Shown: positions 15,348 through 25,456, numbered from the stretch's first letter. The stretch: DNA of 61,123 nt from Scatonaster sp045598705 (GCA_045598705.1 JAZLMM010000054.1:1-61123), one strand, 5' to 3'. Made by a program: numbers and translations. The notes: generated by a model from the letters alone, not told the origin.

Positions 15348-15887
15348 ATGAGTAACAAATATGCCGGAACCCAGACCGAGAAGAACTTAGAGGCTGCTTT
15401 TGCCGGAGAATCTCAGGCTAGAAACAAGTATACATATTTTGCATCCAAGGCCAAGAAAGATGGATATGAGCAGATTGCGGCCATGTTCCAGAAGACCGCA
15501 GATAATGAGAAAGAACACGCCAAGCTGTGGTTCAAGGAGCTGAACGGTATTGGCAGTACTGCAGAGAATCTTGCGGCGGCCGCAGACGGTGAGAATTACG
15601 AGTGGACCGATATGTACGAGGGCTTTGCCAAGACGGCAGAAGAAGAAGGATTCCCAGAACTTGCTGAGAAATTCCGTGGCGTTGCGGCCATCGAGAAACA
15701 TCACGAAGAGCGCTACCGCGCACTGCTTCGCAATGTAGAAGCCCAGGAAGTCTTCGCCAAGAGCGAAGTCAAAGTCTGGGAATGCCGCAACTGCGGCCAC
15801 ATCGTCGTCGGCACCGAGGCCCCCGATGTCTGCCCAGTCTGCAACCACCCACAAGCGTACTTCGAGGTCAACGCAGAGAACTATTGA
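15348..15887 (+). CDS. rbr: Rubrerythrin
   Basis: A 179-residue cytosolic peroxide-reducing protein. The N-terminal four-helix ferritin-like domain has the diiron ligands: Glu in AGESQARNKY, the NEKEHAK E-x-x-H, then Glu-x-x-H in IEKHHEERY, with a further Glu in EEEGFPELA. The C-terminal rubredoxin-like domain has CRNCG and CPVCN binding one iron. Rubrerythrins reduce hydrogen peroxide to water using electrons from NAD(P)H via rubredoxin-type carriers, and are characteristic of anaerobes. Length is close to the family norm. GAGGT precedes the start. It is a single-gene unit with its own structured leader and a strong terminator. Confidence 0.95.
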   Translation: MSNKYAGTQTEKNLEAAFAGESQARNKYTYFASKAKKDGYEQIAAMFQKTADNEKEHAKLWFKELNGIGSTAENLAAAADGENYEWTDMYEGFAKTAEEEGFPELAEKFRGVAAIEKHHEERYRALLRNVEAQEVFAKSEVKVWECRNCGHIVVGTEAPDVCPVCNHPQAYFEVNAENY

Positions 15888-15927
15888 TTCCCTGCATGAA
15901 CGTGAAGAACTTAACAGTCAACAAAGA

Positions 15928-15966
15928 AGGAAGGACCCCAGGAAATATTCCCAGGGGTCCTTCTTA
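15928..15966 (+). terminator. Rho-independent terminator after rubrerythrin
   Basis: AAGGACCCCAGG and its complement CCCAGGGGTCCTT form a strong GC-rich stem around AAATATT, followed by TTCTT. Confidence 0.8.
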
Positions 15967-16037
15967 ACGCTTTCTTTAGATTTGCCCTTTATGAGGACGG
16001 AAGTGAAGAATGGAGAAGGATGATAAAGTGACTAGTG

Positions 16038-16277
16038 TCAGTGATTATTCTGGAATGTGAAGTCCTGTTTGAATACGGGAATGACCATTACCATCGAAAC
16101 AGTTACTCCGATGGAGAGGACTACATCGAGCGCGAAGGCAAGAAGTCCGGCATATAGAAGTGGGCGAAAGAAAATACTTCCAATTAACAGTAACGCGGCA
16201 ATGGCCAACAAGTAACGGAAATATGCGAAAAACGACAATAGAAAACAAGCAAGAGCACTTCTCAAACGATCCTTCAT
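16038..16277 (-). CDS. Small membrane protein
   Basis: A 79-residue protein with two, perhaps three, hydrophobic segments (FLLSFFAYFRYLLAIAALLL and LLYAGLLAFALDVVLSIGV) and a positively charged N-terminus (KDRLR). A very good ribosome site, AGGAGG, lies 5 bases before the ATG, which is the main reason to call it real. It is convergent with rubrerythrin and divergent from the large adhesin. No family is recognised. Confidence 0.6.
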   Translation of the reverse strand: MKDRLRSALACFLLSFFAYFRYLLAIAALLLIGSIFFRPLLYAGLLAFALDVVLSIGVTVSMVMVIPVFKQDFTFQNNH

Positions 16278-16650
16278 AACACCCTCCTAATATTTATTTC
16301 ACAGTGTGAGCATCGTTAATATGTTTCTCCTATATCATCTTAACACTCTTTTCTTGATTTTATGCAATAGGGAAACGAAATTTTCTGAAGTTTTTTGTAG
16401 AAATTTGCCAAGAAATGGAAGTTGACATCTTGAATGTGGGGTTTACTTGTAGTTGGTTTACCGAGAGGGATGGTGCAGACGGTGAAAACAGATGGTGCAA
16501 TTGACAAAAAAGTAAAACATTTCATAACGCATCATCGGTGACTGAACATTTTCTGCTGATTGTTGATTTCCTGAATATTACGCAAAAATTAAATTTCTCT
16601 GTTAAAGACAGAATATGTATATATCGAAGCATAATACTGATATTTCTCGA
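16278..16650. other. Long AT-rich intergenic region upstream of the adhesin
   Basis: No gene is supported here. A direct repeat GATGGTGCA occurs twice near 16469-16494. A TTGACA at 16500 has no matching -10. The region probably carries control sequences for the adhesin gene. Confidence 0.4.
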
Positions 16651-16679
16651 TTGATTATACTTCGGAATTTAGTTATAAA
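16651..16679 (+). promoter_or_regulatory. Promoter of the LPKTG adhesin gene
   Basis: TTGATT (16651-16656) and TATAAA (16674-16679) are exactly 17 bases apart, 43 bases before the ATG at 16722. Confidence 0.6.
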
Positions 16680-16721
16680 GATAATAGTATAGTTTTGCCA
16701 AATGAAACTTTGGAGGTTTAT

Positions 16722-19700
16722 ATGCGAGCAAGAAAACAGAAACGTTTCCTGACACAGGTATCTATTCTTCTCATTGCAGTATTTCTGATGAATATGGTTC
16801 TGCCGAATTACCATAAGGTATATGCGGCCGGTACGACCGAAATCACAGATAGTGATATTACGAATGTGGTCATCAACCAGAACGGGAATTCACTTTCCGG
16901 TGAGCTGGATTACATTATTCCGTCGACAATCACGGAAGACACGGCAATCCTTACGTATGACTTCGGTAAAGTCTGCGCTTACAAGAATGGTACAACGAAT
17001 GGGAACTCGGCGCTTGATTTCAGCAAGTATGACTTCTCCGGCCCAATTCTCGTAGAAGACTCTTACTACTACAAATTGCATAAGGATCTGATCGATGCCA
17101 AAGATTACACTGCGTTGAAAGCGGCAGGATATCCGTACTGGTATACTTTCAATAAGGCTGGTGTTGTCGAACTGGACTACCGCGCGATCTTTACCTATAA
17201 CGACGATGGCAGTGGAAACCAGGTTCGAGATTACGACAAACTTGTCACAGGACGAGCAGATTCTTTCGTAGTCTTCACATGTGATCTAAATGACGATGCT
17301 TTTGACGAGGCAGGCGGCGAATTTATCCTTTCTTTTGTCACGGACATTACGAGTAAGATCAATCCGAAAGTGAAGCGCGATGAGCCGAAGACGCTGAAGC
17401 GAGACATTGAAGTGACGAAGGAATGCGCGAGCTTCGACTTCAACGGACGTACGGTCCAGTACACTATCAGTGTCAAGAACTATGGTGCTGAGGCGATCAG
17501 TGCGCCGATTGTGTTCACGGATACACTGGATGAGGGTCTTACATGGAAACAGATTGACTCCATCGATAACACCTATCTTACGTATAGTGCAACGGGCGAG
17601 CCTCAGGTGCATCAATTCACGCTGAATAATCTGCCGGCCGGTGCGACGACTACGGTGACCTATACCTGCGAACTGAATAAGACTTTCTATCGTTATAATC
17701 AGAATCATCTCCAGACCAATGGTGGTAACACGGTCACAGCGACGGCCATTCCGGATGGCGGCGATCCGACCAAGCCGGTTACAGTCGAACTGAATCCTGC
17801 AGGCGATACTTCTATCCGTGCGATTCCAACTGATCTTAAGAATTACAAAGAGTATGTGGACCTCGATAAGGTCGGTACGTATACAAATGGTGTGTATGAA
17901 TATACGATCGCCATTAACAAAGGTTCGCTGAAGCTTGATCTTGCGGATGCGGTGTTGAAAGATAATCACGACAGCAGGTGTGCGAAGAATCTTCAGCTCG
18001 TAGATGGTAGTGTCACGATTACCAATGCAAAAGATCCGTCACTTAGCCATACGGTGACCGGTGTGACGCTTGCGTCGTTCTTGAATCCGGGTGTGAAATT
18101 CGATGCATCCTGGTTCACCGGAGCCGGCGCAATCGGCGCATCTACGGATGAATACATCGTATCCTATGCGGTGTCCTGTGAAGATAATTTCACGAATAAT
18201 ACGGATGACCAGGAACTCATGAATACGGCTTCCTTGTTCGATAAGAACGGTAAAGAGATCGGTGAAGATTATGAGCGGACGAAGGGCCCTGTGAATCCTG
18301 CTTCCATCGTCGTGAAGAAAGAGGCAGAGAAGGACAAGGTCATCTATGACGAGTCCAAGGATAAAGTCGTTGTGACGATTCCGTGGTTGATCTCCATCGA
18401 CATACCAGATACTTTTAACGAATCTATTACTTTCGTGGATGAATTACAAAGCCATGGTCAGGTATTTGTCACCTCCATGATGTCGGAAGACGCACCGGAA
18501 GTGTTCTATATCGATGCGACCGGCAAAGAGGTGCCTGTCAAAGCTACTTTCTCCAGTGCGGATAATCCAGATGGTACGGATCCGAATAAACCGAAGCGCT
18601 CCTATAGTGTGAAAGTCGATAAGACTGAAGTGGCAAAATATCTTGGTCAGACACTCTATTGGAGAGTCTATACTCGTGCAACGGTAACTACTGAAGAATT
18701 GGAGAAAGGTGTTACTTTCAATAACAGTGCGAAAGTGAACAACAAATACGACGATGCTTCGCTCGACACGAAGGGCGCTGTTCATCTGATGAACAAGCAC
18801 AATATCGACAAGGAACGTAAACTCGATACCAGCACGAATATTGCAAGTTGGGAGATCTGCATCAATGCGGACAATCTGGGCAATGAGATCGAAGCCCATA
18901 ACTGGAAGAGCCTCCATATCACGGACTATCTCAATGGCATGGAGTTCAGAGAATATTCGTACATGAATTTTGCGGACAAAAAGCCGGGTACCGGAAACTA
19001 TGTGTGGGTATCCATCAATAATGATGATGGTAATTTCTACTACGCACCGGTTACACTCGGTACCGATACTTTCACGATCGATATCGACGATACACATCCG
19101 CTGATCGACCAGAAGGGCAATACGCACCTTCTGTCTGATCTCATCACGAACAAGGAGAGAATCTGCATCCGATACAGCACCTACGTGCCGACGAGTATTT
19201 TTCCCAATACTAGTCCGGGAAAAGTATATAACGATGCCAGCATCGAAGGTTCGGATGGCGAACTTCTGAATCAGCCACATGCACCAGCCGGGGTAACGGT
19301 TGAATACCCCATCATTACGAAGAAACCGGTTAGCGATATTCATGACTATAATCAGGTCGACTACAATATCACCGTCAACCCGTATTCGTTGAAGCTTAGC
19401 CGCGACGGTTCTGGTTCGTACTATGTCGTCGATACGCTGGGCAACAACATTGACTATGTACTGGAGACCTTAAAGGTCACAGATGAGAATGGAAAGGCCT
19501 ATACGCTTGATACCGTAAACGATAATCATGTTGTAGCAGGTACATATGAATTCTCCATTAAGGGCAAAGACCTGATTATCCGCGTACCGGACGGCGTGAA
19601 ATTGAACATTTTCTATACAATTCGTCTGAATTTCTCGACAAAGGCTACAGTCGAGAATACTGCATTCCTTCCACTGACATACCCGGGAAATGAAGATGAA

Positions 19701-22169
19701 ATCGGTGGCAAGAATAAGAATTCTTCGAATTACGATATTGCAAGTTCAAGTGCGGGTTCACGTCCGGCGTACGCTTTGTTCTACATCGATAAAGTCGGTG
19801 CCAACGATCCGGACCAGAATCTGGGTGGCATCAAGTTCATCGTGGAAGAATACACACTTGAAGGCGAACCGACCAATAACAAGTTCTATGGAACCACTTC
19901 TTCGACGGGGGCGTTACCGGCCAATGAATTGGTACCGGGTGCCGGCCAAAGCGGAAACAAGCTGAACATGAATATGGTGTATGTGCTCTACGAGGATCCG
20001 AATCAGGTCGCACCGGAAGGCTATACGCTCAGTACGGAGAAGATTGCATTCTATGTACCTTCAAATGCCAACTATGTTGTCGATCAGGATAAATGTGATC
20101 TGACGATTGGGCTGAAGGTAGAAGCGGTCGAAAATGGTAAACATTTCTTGTACGTGAACGATGTGAACAGCCTGACGATTGAGAAGATTTTTGAAGTGCA
20201 GGGCGGCGATGTCTCTGCGGTTACTTTTACCATCAAGGGAACTGGGGCGACTGCCTTTGATGAGAAGAATATTGAGAGATCCGGCAATCAGTTCGTCATC
20301 AGTAATCTCTCTGTTGGTACGTACGAGATTACAGAGAAGACGGGTGCTTCTGGATTCGATAAGTTGAAGGGTACGATTTCGGTCGAGGTGAAAGAAGACA
20401 AGTCGATCACGGTGTCTACACCGGATGGCGTGAAGATTCTAGATAAATCGAACAGTTCACCGAAGGTTTCCATTCAGGTTATGAATAAGAAGACGGAAAA
20501 TCCGAAGAACAGCCTGACAATCAGTAAGTCCTTCGCAGAAGGTACGACAGGTGATTTGTCAAAGGTAGAGTTCACCCTCACGGGCGTGACGGATCCGACA
20601 TTCAGCGCGAAGCTCAACCAGACGAATTCGTTCAAGGTGGAGTATCTCCCGGCTGGCAATTATACGCTCACTGAGACGGCGACGGATAGCGAGAATGGTT
20701 ATCAGCTCATGACGGGAACAATTTCCATTATCGTTACGGACGAAGGAAAGATTACGGTCAATGCAGCCTCCATCGCTGAAGTGGGTACCATCACGGGTAA
20801 CGGCACAGTTGCCATTACAATCCCTGTTGTGAATAACGTGAACCCTATCGACAATGAGCTGTCCATCACGAAGACATTCGCAGATGGCACGACCGGTGAT
20901 TTGTCAAAGGTAGAGTTCACCCTCACGGGTGTGACCGATCCGACATTCAGCGCAAAGTTGAATCAGACCAACTCCTTCAAGGTGGAGGACCTGGCGAAGG
21001 GCGAGTACACTATCGCCGAGACTGCAACAGATACGGACAATGGATATAAGTTGATGAATGGTACCATCTCTGTAACCGTTGCACAGAATGGTAAGATCAC
21101 TGTTGATGCAGGTTCTATCTCTGAGGTAGGAACGTTCACGGATAACGGCACAGTTGCCATTACAATCCCTGTTGTGAATAACGTGAATCCAATCGACAAT
21201 GAGTTGTCCATCACGAAGACATTCGCAGATGGTACGACCGGTGATCTGTCGAAGGTAGAGTTCACCCTCACGGGTGTGACGGATCCGACATTCAGCGCGA
21301 AGTTGAATGAAGCGAGCTCCTTCAAGGTAGAAGACCTTGCCAAGGGTGAGTACACCATCGCAGAGACCGCGACAGATACGGACAATGGATATAAGTTGAT
21401 GAACGGTACCATCTCTGTAACGGTAGCACAGAATGGTAAGATTACGGTTGATGCGGGTTCAATCGCAGAAGTGGGTACCATCACGGGTAACGGCACAGTT
21501 GCGATTACGATTCCTGTTGTGAATAATCTTGGTGATATCCATAATACACTTGCATTAAAGAAGTCATTTACAAGTGGTGATGGTGATTTGTCGAAGGTAG
21601 AGTTCACCATCACGGGTGTGACGGATCCAACATTCAGCGCAAAACTTAACCAAGCAAATTCTTTCAAGATTGCGGACCTTGCTAAGGGTGAGTATACGTT
21701 GAAAGAAACGACAACGGATGATAGATACTATATGATGAATGGCACAATTCAAGTTGCAGTTGCACAGAATGGTAAGATTACCATTACTGCAACCGGCGTG
21801 AAGGAAGTAGTTGCCATCACAGGTAATGAGACAAACGACGTGACGATTGAAGTAATGAACGAGTGGATTCCGACGCCTACTCCAACACCGACGCCTACAC
21901 CTACTCCAACGCCGAACCCGGATCCTTCGCCGAGCCCGACACCAACTCCTGGTCCGACTCCTGATCCGACGCCAACACCCGCTCCAGCTCCTTCACCTGT
22001 ACCGACTGCGACACCAACACCGACACCGACTTCTTCGCCGGCGAATCGACCACTTCCGAAGACAGGTGATGATCGACATACGGCAATCTTGGTTGCGATC
22101 ATGGTCGTGAGTGCCACGGCATTGACTGGCGTGATTATTCTCGATCGAAGAAGACGGAAGAAAGAATAA
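16722..22169 (+). CDS. Large LPXTG-anchored adhesin with pilin-like and repeated domains
   Basis: An 1815-residue cell-wall protein. It has a long signal peptide (basic RARKQKRF, then VSILLIAVFLMNMVL, cleavage near YAAG). Several beta-sandwich domains of the isopeptide-forming surface-protein type follow, for example SVKNYGAEAISAPIVFTDTL. Near residues 1020-1140 is a SpaA/Cna-B-like domain (IDKVGANDPDQNLGGIKFIV). Four repeats of about 115 residues (GDLSKVEFTLTGVTDPTFSA type) occupy about 1265-1710. A Pro-Thr-rich wall-spanning stretch, the sortase signal LPKTG, a hydrophobic segment and RRRRKKE complete it. ATG 16722 follows TGGAGG. The cognate sortase is not in the window. Confidence 0.9.
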   Translation: MRARKQKRFLTQVSILLIAVFLMNMVLPNYHKVYAAGTTEITDSDITNVVINQNGNSLSGELDYIIPSTITEDTAILTYDFGKVCAYKNGTTNGNSALDFSKYDFSGPILVEDSYYYKLHKDLIDAKDYTALKAAGYPYWYTFNKAGVVELDYRAIFTYNDDGSGNQVRDYDKLVTGRADSFVVFTCDLNDDAFDEAGGEFILSFVTDITSKINPKVKRDEPKTLKRDIEVTKECASFDFNGRTVQYTISVKNYGAEAISAPIVFTDTLDEGLTWKQIDSIDNTYLTYSATGEPQVHQFTLNNLPAGATTTVTYTCELNKTFYRYNQNHLQTNGGNTVTATAIPDGGDPTKPVTVELNPAGDTSIRAIPTDLKNYKEYVDLDKVGTYTNGVYEYTIAINKGSLKLDLADAVLKDNHDSRCAKNLQLVDGSVTITNAKDPSLSHTVTGVTLASFLNPGVKFDASWFTGAGAIGASTDEYIVSYAVSCEDNFTNNTDDQELMNTASLFDKNGKEIGEDYERTKGPVNPASIVVKKEAEKDKVIYDESKDKVVVTIPWLISIDIPDTFNESITFVDELQSHGQVFVTSMMSEDAPEVFYIDATGKEVPVKATFSSADNPDGTDPNKPKRSYSVKVDKTEVAKYLGQTLYWRVYTRATVTTEELEKGVTFNNSAKVNNKYDDASLDTKGAVHLMNKHNIDKERKLDTSTNIASWEICINADNLGNEIEAHNWKSLHITDYLNGMEFREYSYMNFADKKPGTGNYVWVSINNDDGNFYYAPVTLGTDTFTIDIDDTHPLIDQKGNTHLLSDLITNKERICIRYSTYVPTSIFPNTSPGKVYNDASIEGSDGELLNQPHAPAGVTVEYPIITKKPVSDIHDYNQVDYNITVNPYSLKLSRDGSGSYYVVDTLGNNIDYVLETLKVTDENGKAYTLDTVNDNHVVAGTYEFSIKGKDLIIRVPDGVKLNIFYTIRLNFSTKATVENTAFLPLTYPGNEDEIGGKNKNSSNYDIASSSAGSRPAYALFYIDKVGANDPDQNLGGIKFIVEEYTLEGEPTNNKFYGTTSSTGALPANELVPGAGQSGNKLNMNMVYVLYEDPNQVAPEGYTLSTEKIAFYVPSNANYVVDQDKCDLTIGLKVEAVENGKHFLYVNDVNSLTIEKIFEVQGGDVSAVTFTIKGTGATAFDEKNIERSGNQFVISNLSVGTYEITEKTGASGFDKLKGTISVEVKEDKSITVSTPDGVKILDKSNSSPKVSIQVMNKKTENPKNSLTISKSFAEGTTGDLSKVEFTLTGVTDPTFSAKLNQTNSFKVEYLPAGNYTLTETATDSENGYQLMTGTISIIVTDEGKITVNAASIAEVGTITGNGTVAITIPVVNNVNPIDNELSITKTFADGTTGDLSKVEFTLTGVTDPTFSAKLNQTNSFKVEDLAKGEYTIAETATDTDNGYKLMNGTISVTVAQNGKITVDAGSISEVGTFTDNGTVAITIPVVNNVNPIDNELSITKTFADGTTGDLSKVEFTLTGVTDPTFSAKLNEASSFKVEDLAKGEYTIAETATDTDNGYKLMNGTISVTVAQNGKITVDAGSIAEVGTITGNGTVAITIPVVNNLGDIHNTLALKKSFTSGDGDLSKVEFTITGVTDPTFSAKLNQANSFKIADLAKGEYTLKETTTDDRYYMMNGTIQVAVAQNGKITITATGVKEVVAITGNETNDVTIEVMNEWIPTPTPTPTPTPTPTPNPDPSPSPTPTPGPTPDPTPTPAPAPSPVPTATPTPTPTSSPANRPLPKTGDDRHTAILVAIMVVSATALTGVIILDRRRRKKE
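20505..21870 (+). repeat. Four in-frame repeats of about 345 bp in the adhesin gene
   Basis: The string GTGATTTGTC (GTGATCTGTC in the third) lies at 20551, 20896, 21241 and 21583, giving periods of 345, 345 and 342 bases. Copies 2 and 3 are nearly identical, so copy number may change by recombination. Each encodes one Cna-B-like module. Confidence 0.9.
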
Positions 22170-22198
22170 TCTAATTGAGTATCTAGTGACTAAGCAAT

Positions 22199-22240
22199 GT
22201 GCCACAAATTGAGTTTAATCTCGATTTGTGGCACTTCTTG
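22199..22240 (+). terminator. Terminator after the adhesin gene
   Basis: GTGCCACAAATTGAG and CTCGATTTGTGGCAC form a stem of about 15 bp around six bases, then TTCTTG. Confidence 0.75.
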
Positions 22241-22336
22241 TACTTCGATGATACATAACATGATTTCTCAAGAACATTCGCTTGACTACTCTGTTCGAGG
22301 TGAAGTAGGTAGCAATGGAAGTAGCCGAAGGAACAA

Positions 22337-23749
22337 TCAAGCGAAGAATTGTACTAGACCAATAATTAGGATGGCCATCAGCACTGCGGGGACGAAGTAC
22401 TTCATGTAGAGACGGAGCCGCTTCGGGAAGGTGAGACCTTCTCCTGCATTGACTTCTGCCATGAAGTTGTCCCAGCCCCAGCCTCTGCGCCAGGTGGCGA
22501 AGAGGATGAAGATGATTGAGCCGACGGGGAGTAGTAGATTGGATACGATGAAATCTTCAAGATCCAATATGTTGGTGCCTTCTCCGAAAGGCTGGAAGCC
22601 GGACCAGACGTTGAAACCGAGGACGCAGGGCATGGACAAGATGAACATGCCGATTCCGCAGACGAGGCAGGACTTCTTACGAGATAAACCAGTTAGCTCG
22701 GTGAAGTTCGCGATGATGTTCTCAAACATGGCAAACACGGTCGAGAGCGCGGCGAAACTCATGAATAAGAAGAATAGAGCACCCCATAGACGGCCGAATG
22801 GCATGCCTGAGAAAACATTCGGCATGGTGATGAATAGGAGGCTTGGACCGGAGTTGACGTCAATGCCGTAGGAGAAACATGCCGGGAACATGATGAGACC
22901 AGCGGACAAGGCAACGAATGTATCGAGGAAAGTGATGTGTACGGACTCACCTAATAGACGGCGGTCTTTGTTGATGTAGCTACCAAAGACGGCCATGGCG
23001 CCGATACCGACGCTGAGGGTAAAGAATGCTTGGTTCAGCGCTGCGAGGACTATTTTCCCGTAGCCGACTTCTCTTGCTTTGTTGAAGTTTGGGTAGAGGA
23101 AGAACTTCAGTCCCGCTTTGCTTCCTGACATAGTAAATGCTTTGATGGTGAGGACGAGCATAAGTCCAAGAAGCGCAGCCATCATGTACTTAGTGATTTT
23201 CTCGAGTCCGTTCTGCAAGCCGATGGCGCAGATGCCAAAGCCCAGAATGACGACTGCAGCCAACGCAATTGTCATGGACCCTGGTTCGCGAGTCATTTTA
23301 CCAAATACATCGCTGACTTGTTCTGCATTTAATCCTGTGAAGTCGCCTTTCACGAATTTGAGTAGATACTCGAGGATCCAGCCGGTGATGACGGTATAGA
23401 ACATCATGAGGAGGGTGCAGCCGAGCATGCAGGGGATGCCGTGTAGGTGCCACTTGGTGCCTGCGGGCTCCAGTTCTTGGTACATCTTAATCGGTGGTTT
23501 CTGCGCAGCGCGGCCGAGGGAGAATTCGACAGCGACGACGGGGATGCCGAAGAGTACGAGCATGATTAGGTAGGTGATGAGGAAGACGCCACCGCCGTTC
23601 TGCCCTGCGACATACGGGAACTTCCACACGTTCCCGAGGCCGATGGCGCATCCTGCGCTTAGAAGGATGAAGCCTAGACGACTGCCCAGACGCGCGGTGT
23701 TTCTCGCGCTATTGATTGTTTGATTTACTGCTTGATCATTGTTGCTCAT
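22337..23749 (-). CDS. Sodium-dependent transporter (NSS/SNF family)
   Basis: A 470-residue protein with about 11-12 membrane helices, of the neurotransmitter:sodium symporter family (LeuT/MhsT/TnaT type). The signature SAGCAIGLGNVWKFPYVAG near residue 30 forms helix 1 with the unwound sodium/substrate site. Further family segments are ITGWILEYLLKF and AFFTLSVGIGAMAVFGSY. Bacterial members import amino acids with sodium. The start is taken at ATG 23749 (MSNNDQAV), which has GAGGT upstream; the frame extends to 23821 without support. The exact amino acid cannot be read from sequence. Confidence 0.92.
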   Translation of the reverse strand: MSNNDQAVNQTINSARNTARLGSRLGFILLSAGCAIGLGNVWKFPYVAGQNGGGVFLITYLIMLVLFGIPVVAVEFSLGRAAQKPPIKMYQELEPAGTKWHLHGIPCMLGCTLLMMFYTVITGWILEYLLKFVKGDFTGLNAEQVSDVFGKMTREPGSMTIALAAVVILGFGICAIGLQNGLEKITKYMMAALLGLMLVLTIKAFTMSGSKAGLKFFLYPNFNKAREVGYGKIVLAALNQAFFTLSVGIGAMAVFGSYINKDRRLLGESVHITFLDTFVALSAGLIMFPACFSYGIDVNSGPSLLFITMPNVFSGMPFGRLWGALFFLFMSFAALSTVFAMFENIIANFTELTGLSRKKSCLVCGIGMFILSMPCVLGFNVWSGFQPFGEGTNILDLEDFIVSNLLLPVGSIIFILFATWRRGWGWDNFMAEVNAGEGLTFPKRLRLYMKYFVPAVLMAILIIGLVQFFA

Positions 23750-23875
23750 TTGAGATACCTCGACATTTCGAAAGCGGATGCCGTGATTCTTGACCTGCGT
23801 TCCATTTTCCCATGAACGCATTCAATATATCACATCCGCGTTCCATTATAGCCGATGATTCCTGAAACGGGTAGA

Positions 23876-24044
23876 TTTGGCGGAAACGGCTTGTGTTGGG
23901 AGGAAAGTCAATGAAAAGTCAACGGAAGAGGGTGAAATGTTGACTTTCTGTTGACTTTGGCGGCAACGAGGCTTGTGTTGGGAGGGAAGTCAATGAAAAG
24001 TCAACAGAAGATGGTGAAATGTTGACTTCCTGTTGACTTTGGCG
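23876..24044. repeat. Two-plus copies of an 81-bp palindromic repeat (array 3)
   Basis: TTTGGCG begins at 23876, 23957 and 24038, exactly 81 bases apart. Each unit has AAGTCAATGAAAAGTCAAC followed about 20 bases later by GTTGACTTTCTGTTGACTT, which pair as a long imperfect hairpin. The first two copies differ at only a few positions; the third is cut off after a few bases. It lies in the divergent space between the NSS transporter and the zinc-ribbon cluster. Confidence 0.88.
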
Positions 24045-24527
24045 TTGATTTCCCCGAAGCAATAACTTCTATGTGGAAAAAGCATAGAAGATGTTATTTG
24101 TGCTCGTTGTGGGGAGCGGAGTACACCGCAGGTATTAATCTATTGAACGATTTGTATAAAGAAAGTAGAATTGTAGCAACCATTGAGATGCGAATAATCT
24201 GTGCCGTGACCGGAGGAGATTTCGGTGGCGCTGGGAAGTTGCGAGTGCTGATTCCACGGCGGAGGCTGAAGTAAGAGAAGAAGCCGAAGATGGAGACGAC
24301 AAAAGCATGTGAGCAGGATCTGGGCGTGGGGCGGAAGAAGTTTGCGCATAGACGGGAAAATCACTCGCGCGTTCGAGCACAGGGCGAGGCGTGCGCAAAG
24401 GCGCAGAAAAACAGAGTAATTTTGCGACAGAATGGGAAAAAAGGTGTTCATTTTGGCGCAACGAACGTGTAAAATATGAACGGGTTCGCATAAAATAAAG
24501 GTGACATTGGGAAAAGAGGTTCAGAAA
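24045..24527. other. Intergenic region before the zinc-ribbon cluster
   Basis: It holds an imperfect hairpin (ATAACTTCTATG near 24060, CATAGAAGATGTTAT near 24084) and no convincing gene. The frames seen here lack ribosome sites and family features. A possible promoter lies near the end: TTCATT (24448) and TAAAAT (24470), 16 bases apart. Confidence 0.45.
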
Positions 24528-25382
24528 ATGGCAGATATGAAGAAACATCTGTGTAAAGCTTGTGGTGCACCGCTGGTAATGGATGAAGACAACCAGGTGT
24601 TTCAGTGTACATTCTGTGGAAGCATGTACGAAGCAAGCGATTTTTTTGATGATCGTGCGTTGGAGCAGGCTTTCTTCTCGTTGAAAGCTGGTGATTTCTC
24701 CACCGCAATCTATAGCTTCAACCAAGTGCTTACCGCCGATGAGACTAACCCGCGTGCTTTGCGCGGGAAGGTCTTGGCTTGTTCCGGACATTCCACCTTG
24801 CAGTCACTGGTGGATGACCAATCGTTGTCATTTCGTGAGTTCAACCCGGCACCGTTCGTGGGTATTGCGCCGGATGAATATAAGCCTTACTTTCAGAAGT
24901 ACGACGTTCTAGCTGATGTGAACAAAGAATTGGCCGGCGTTCGTTCGGAGATCGGTGCGCTGCAGTCGCAGTACAATCAGAATCAGAGCAGCTACAATTC
25001 GTACGCAAGGCGCAGAGGCCAGAGCAGCGGATGTGGCATTTTCTACTTGATCCTTGCACTCTATACCTTGCCGATCTGGCTCGCCCCAATCTTCTTTCTC
25101 GAGAAGTTGTTCACCGATTTTGAGACAGTGGCAGAGAATCCAGCTCAGTACATCATTTCGTTTATTTTGTTTGGCGTAATCGCGTACGTGCTCATCAGGA
25201 TTCGACGAGCCGGCACCCGCAAAATGAAGGATTGCAAGAAGAATATGGAAGCGCTGCTGCCGCAGATTCAGGCCAAACGTGTTGCGGAAGGTGTTGTGGT
25301 ACAGAAACGCATGATGTTCACCAACGACATGATCAACGAAGACCGAGTGCTTTTTCCAAAGGATAACGGGATCCAACAGTAA
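24528..25382 (+). CDS. Type A zinc-ribbon membrane protein
   Basis: A 284-residue protein with three parts. An N-terminal zinc ribbon has Cys9, Cys12, Cys27 and Cys30 (CKACG...CTFCG). A helical TPR-like region follows (ALEQAFFSLKAGDFSTAIYS, then a second helix pair near LTADETNPRALRGK). Two membrane helices lie near 167-230 (IFYLILALYTLPIWLAPIFF and AQYIISFILFGVIAYVLI), and a helical tail ends in NEDRVLFPKDNG. There is no signal peptide, so the ribbon should be cytosolic. ATG 24528 has AAGAGG upstream. The gene opens a four-gene cluster; its domain recurs as the first half of the gene at 27436. Function unknown. Confidence 0.75.
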   Translation: MADMKKHLCKACGAPLVMDEDNQVFQCTFCGSMYEASDFFDDRALEQAFFSLKAGDFSTAIYSFNQVLTADETNPRALRGKVLACSGHSTLQSLVDDQSLSFREFNPAPFVGIAPDEYKPYFQKYDVLADVNKELAGVRSEIGALQSQYNQNQSSYNSYARRRGQSSGCGIFYLILALYTLPIWLAPIFFLEKLFTDFETVAENPAQYIISFILFGVIAYVLIRIRRAGTRKMKDCKKNMEALLPQIQAKRVAEGVVVQKRMMFTNDMINEDRVLFPKDNGIQQ

Positions 25383-25456
25383 TTAGGCGGTGCTTGACCG
25401 TCTCCTTATACGGCAGAAGCACTTGTACCTAAGACCAAGTGTGTGAGGTAATAGTT

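Noticed and set aside
18444..19343. A 299-codon minus-strand frame inside the LPKTG adhesin
   Set aside because: Shadow of the adhesin gene; no start signal or domain.
20702..21667. Minus-strand frames inside the adhesin repeats
   Set aside because: They arise from the tandem 345-bp units and repeat the same false peptide.
24135..24791. Frames opposite the start of the zinc-ribbon cluster
   Set aside because: They overlap a well-supported gene and are Arg/Ser/Leu-rich shadows.
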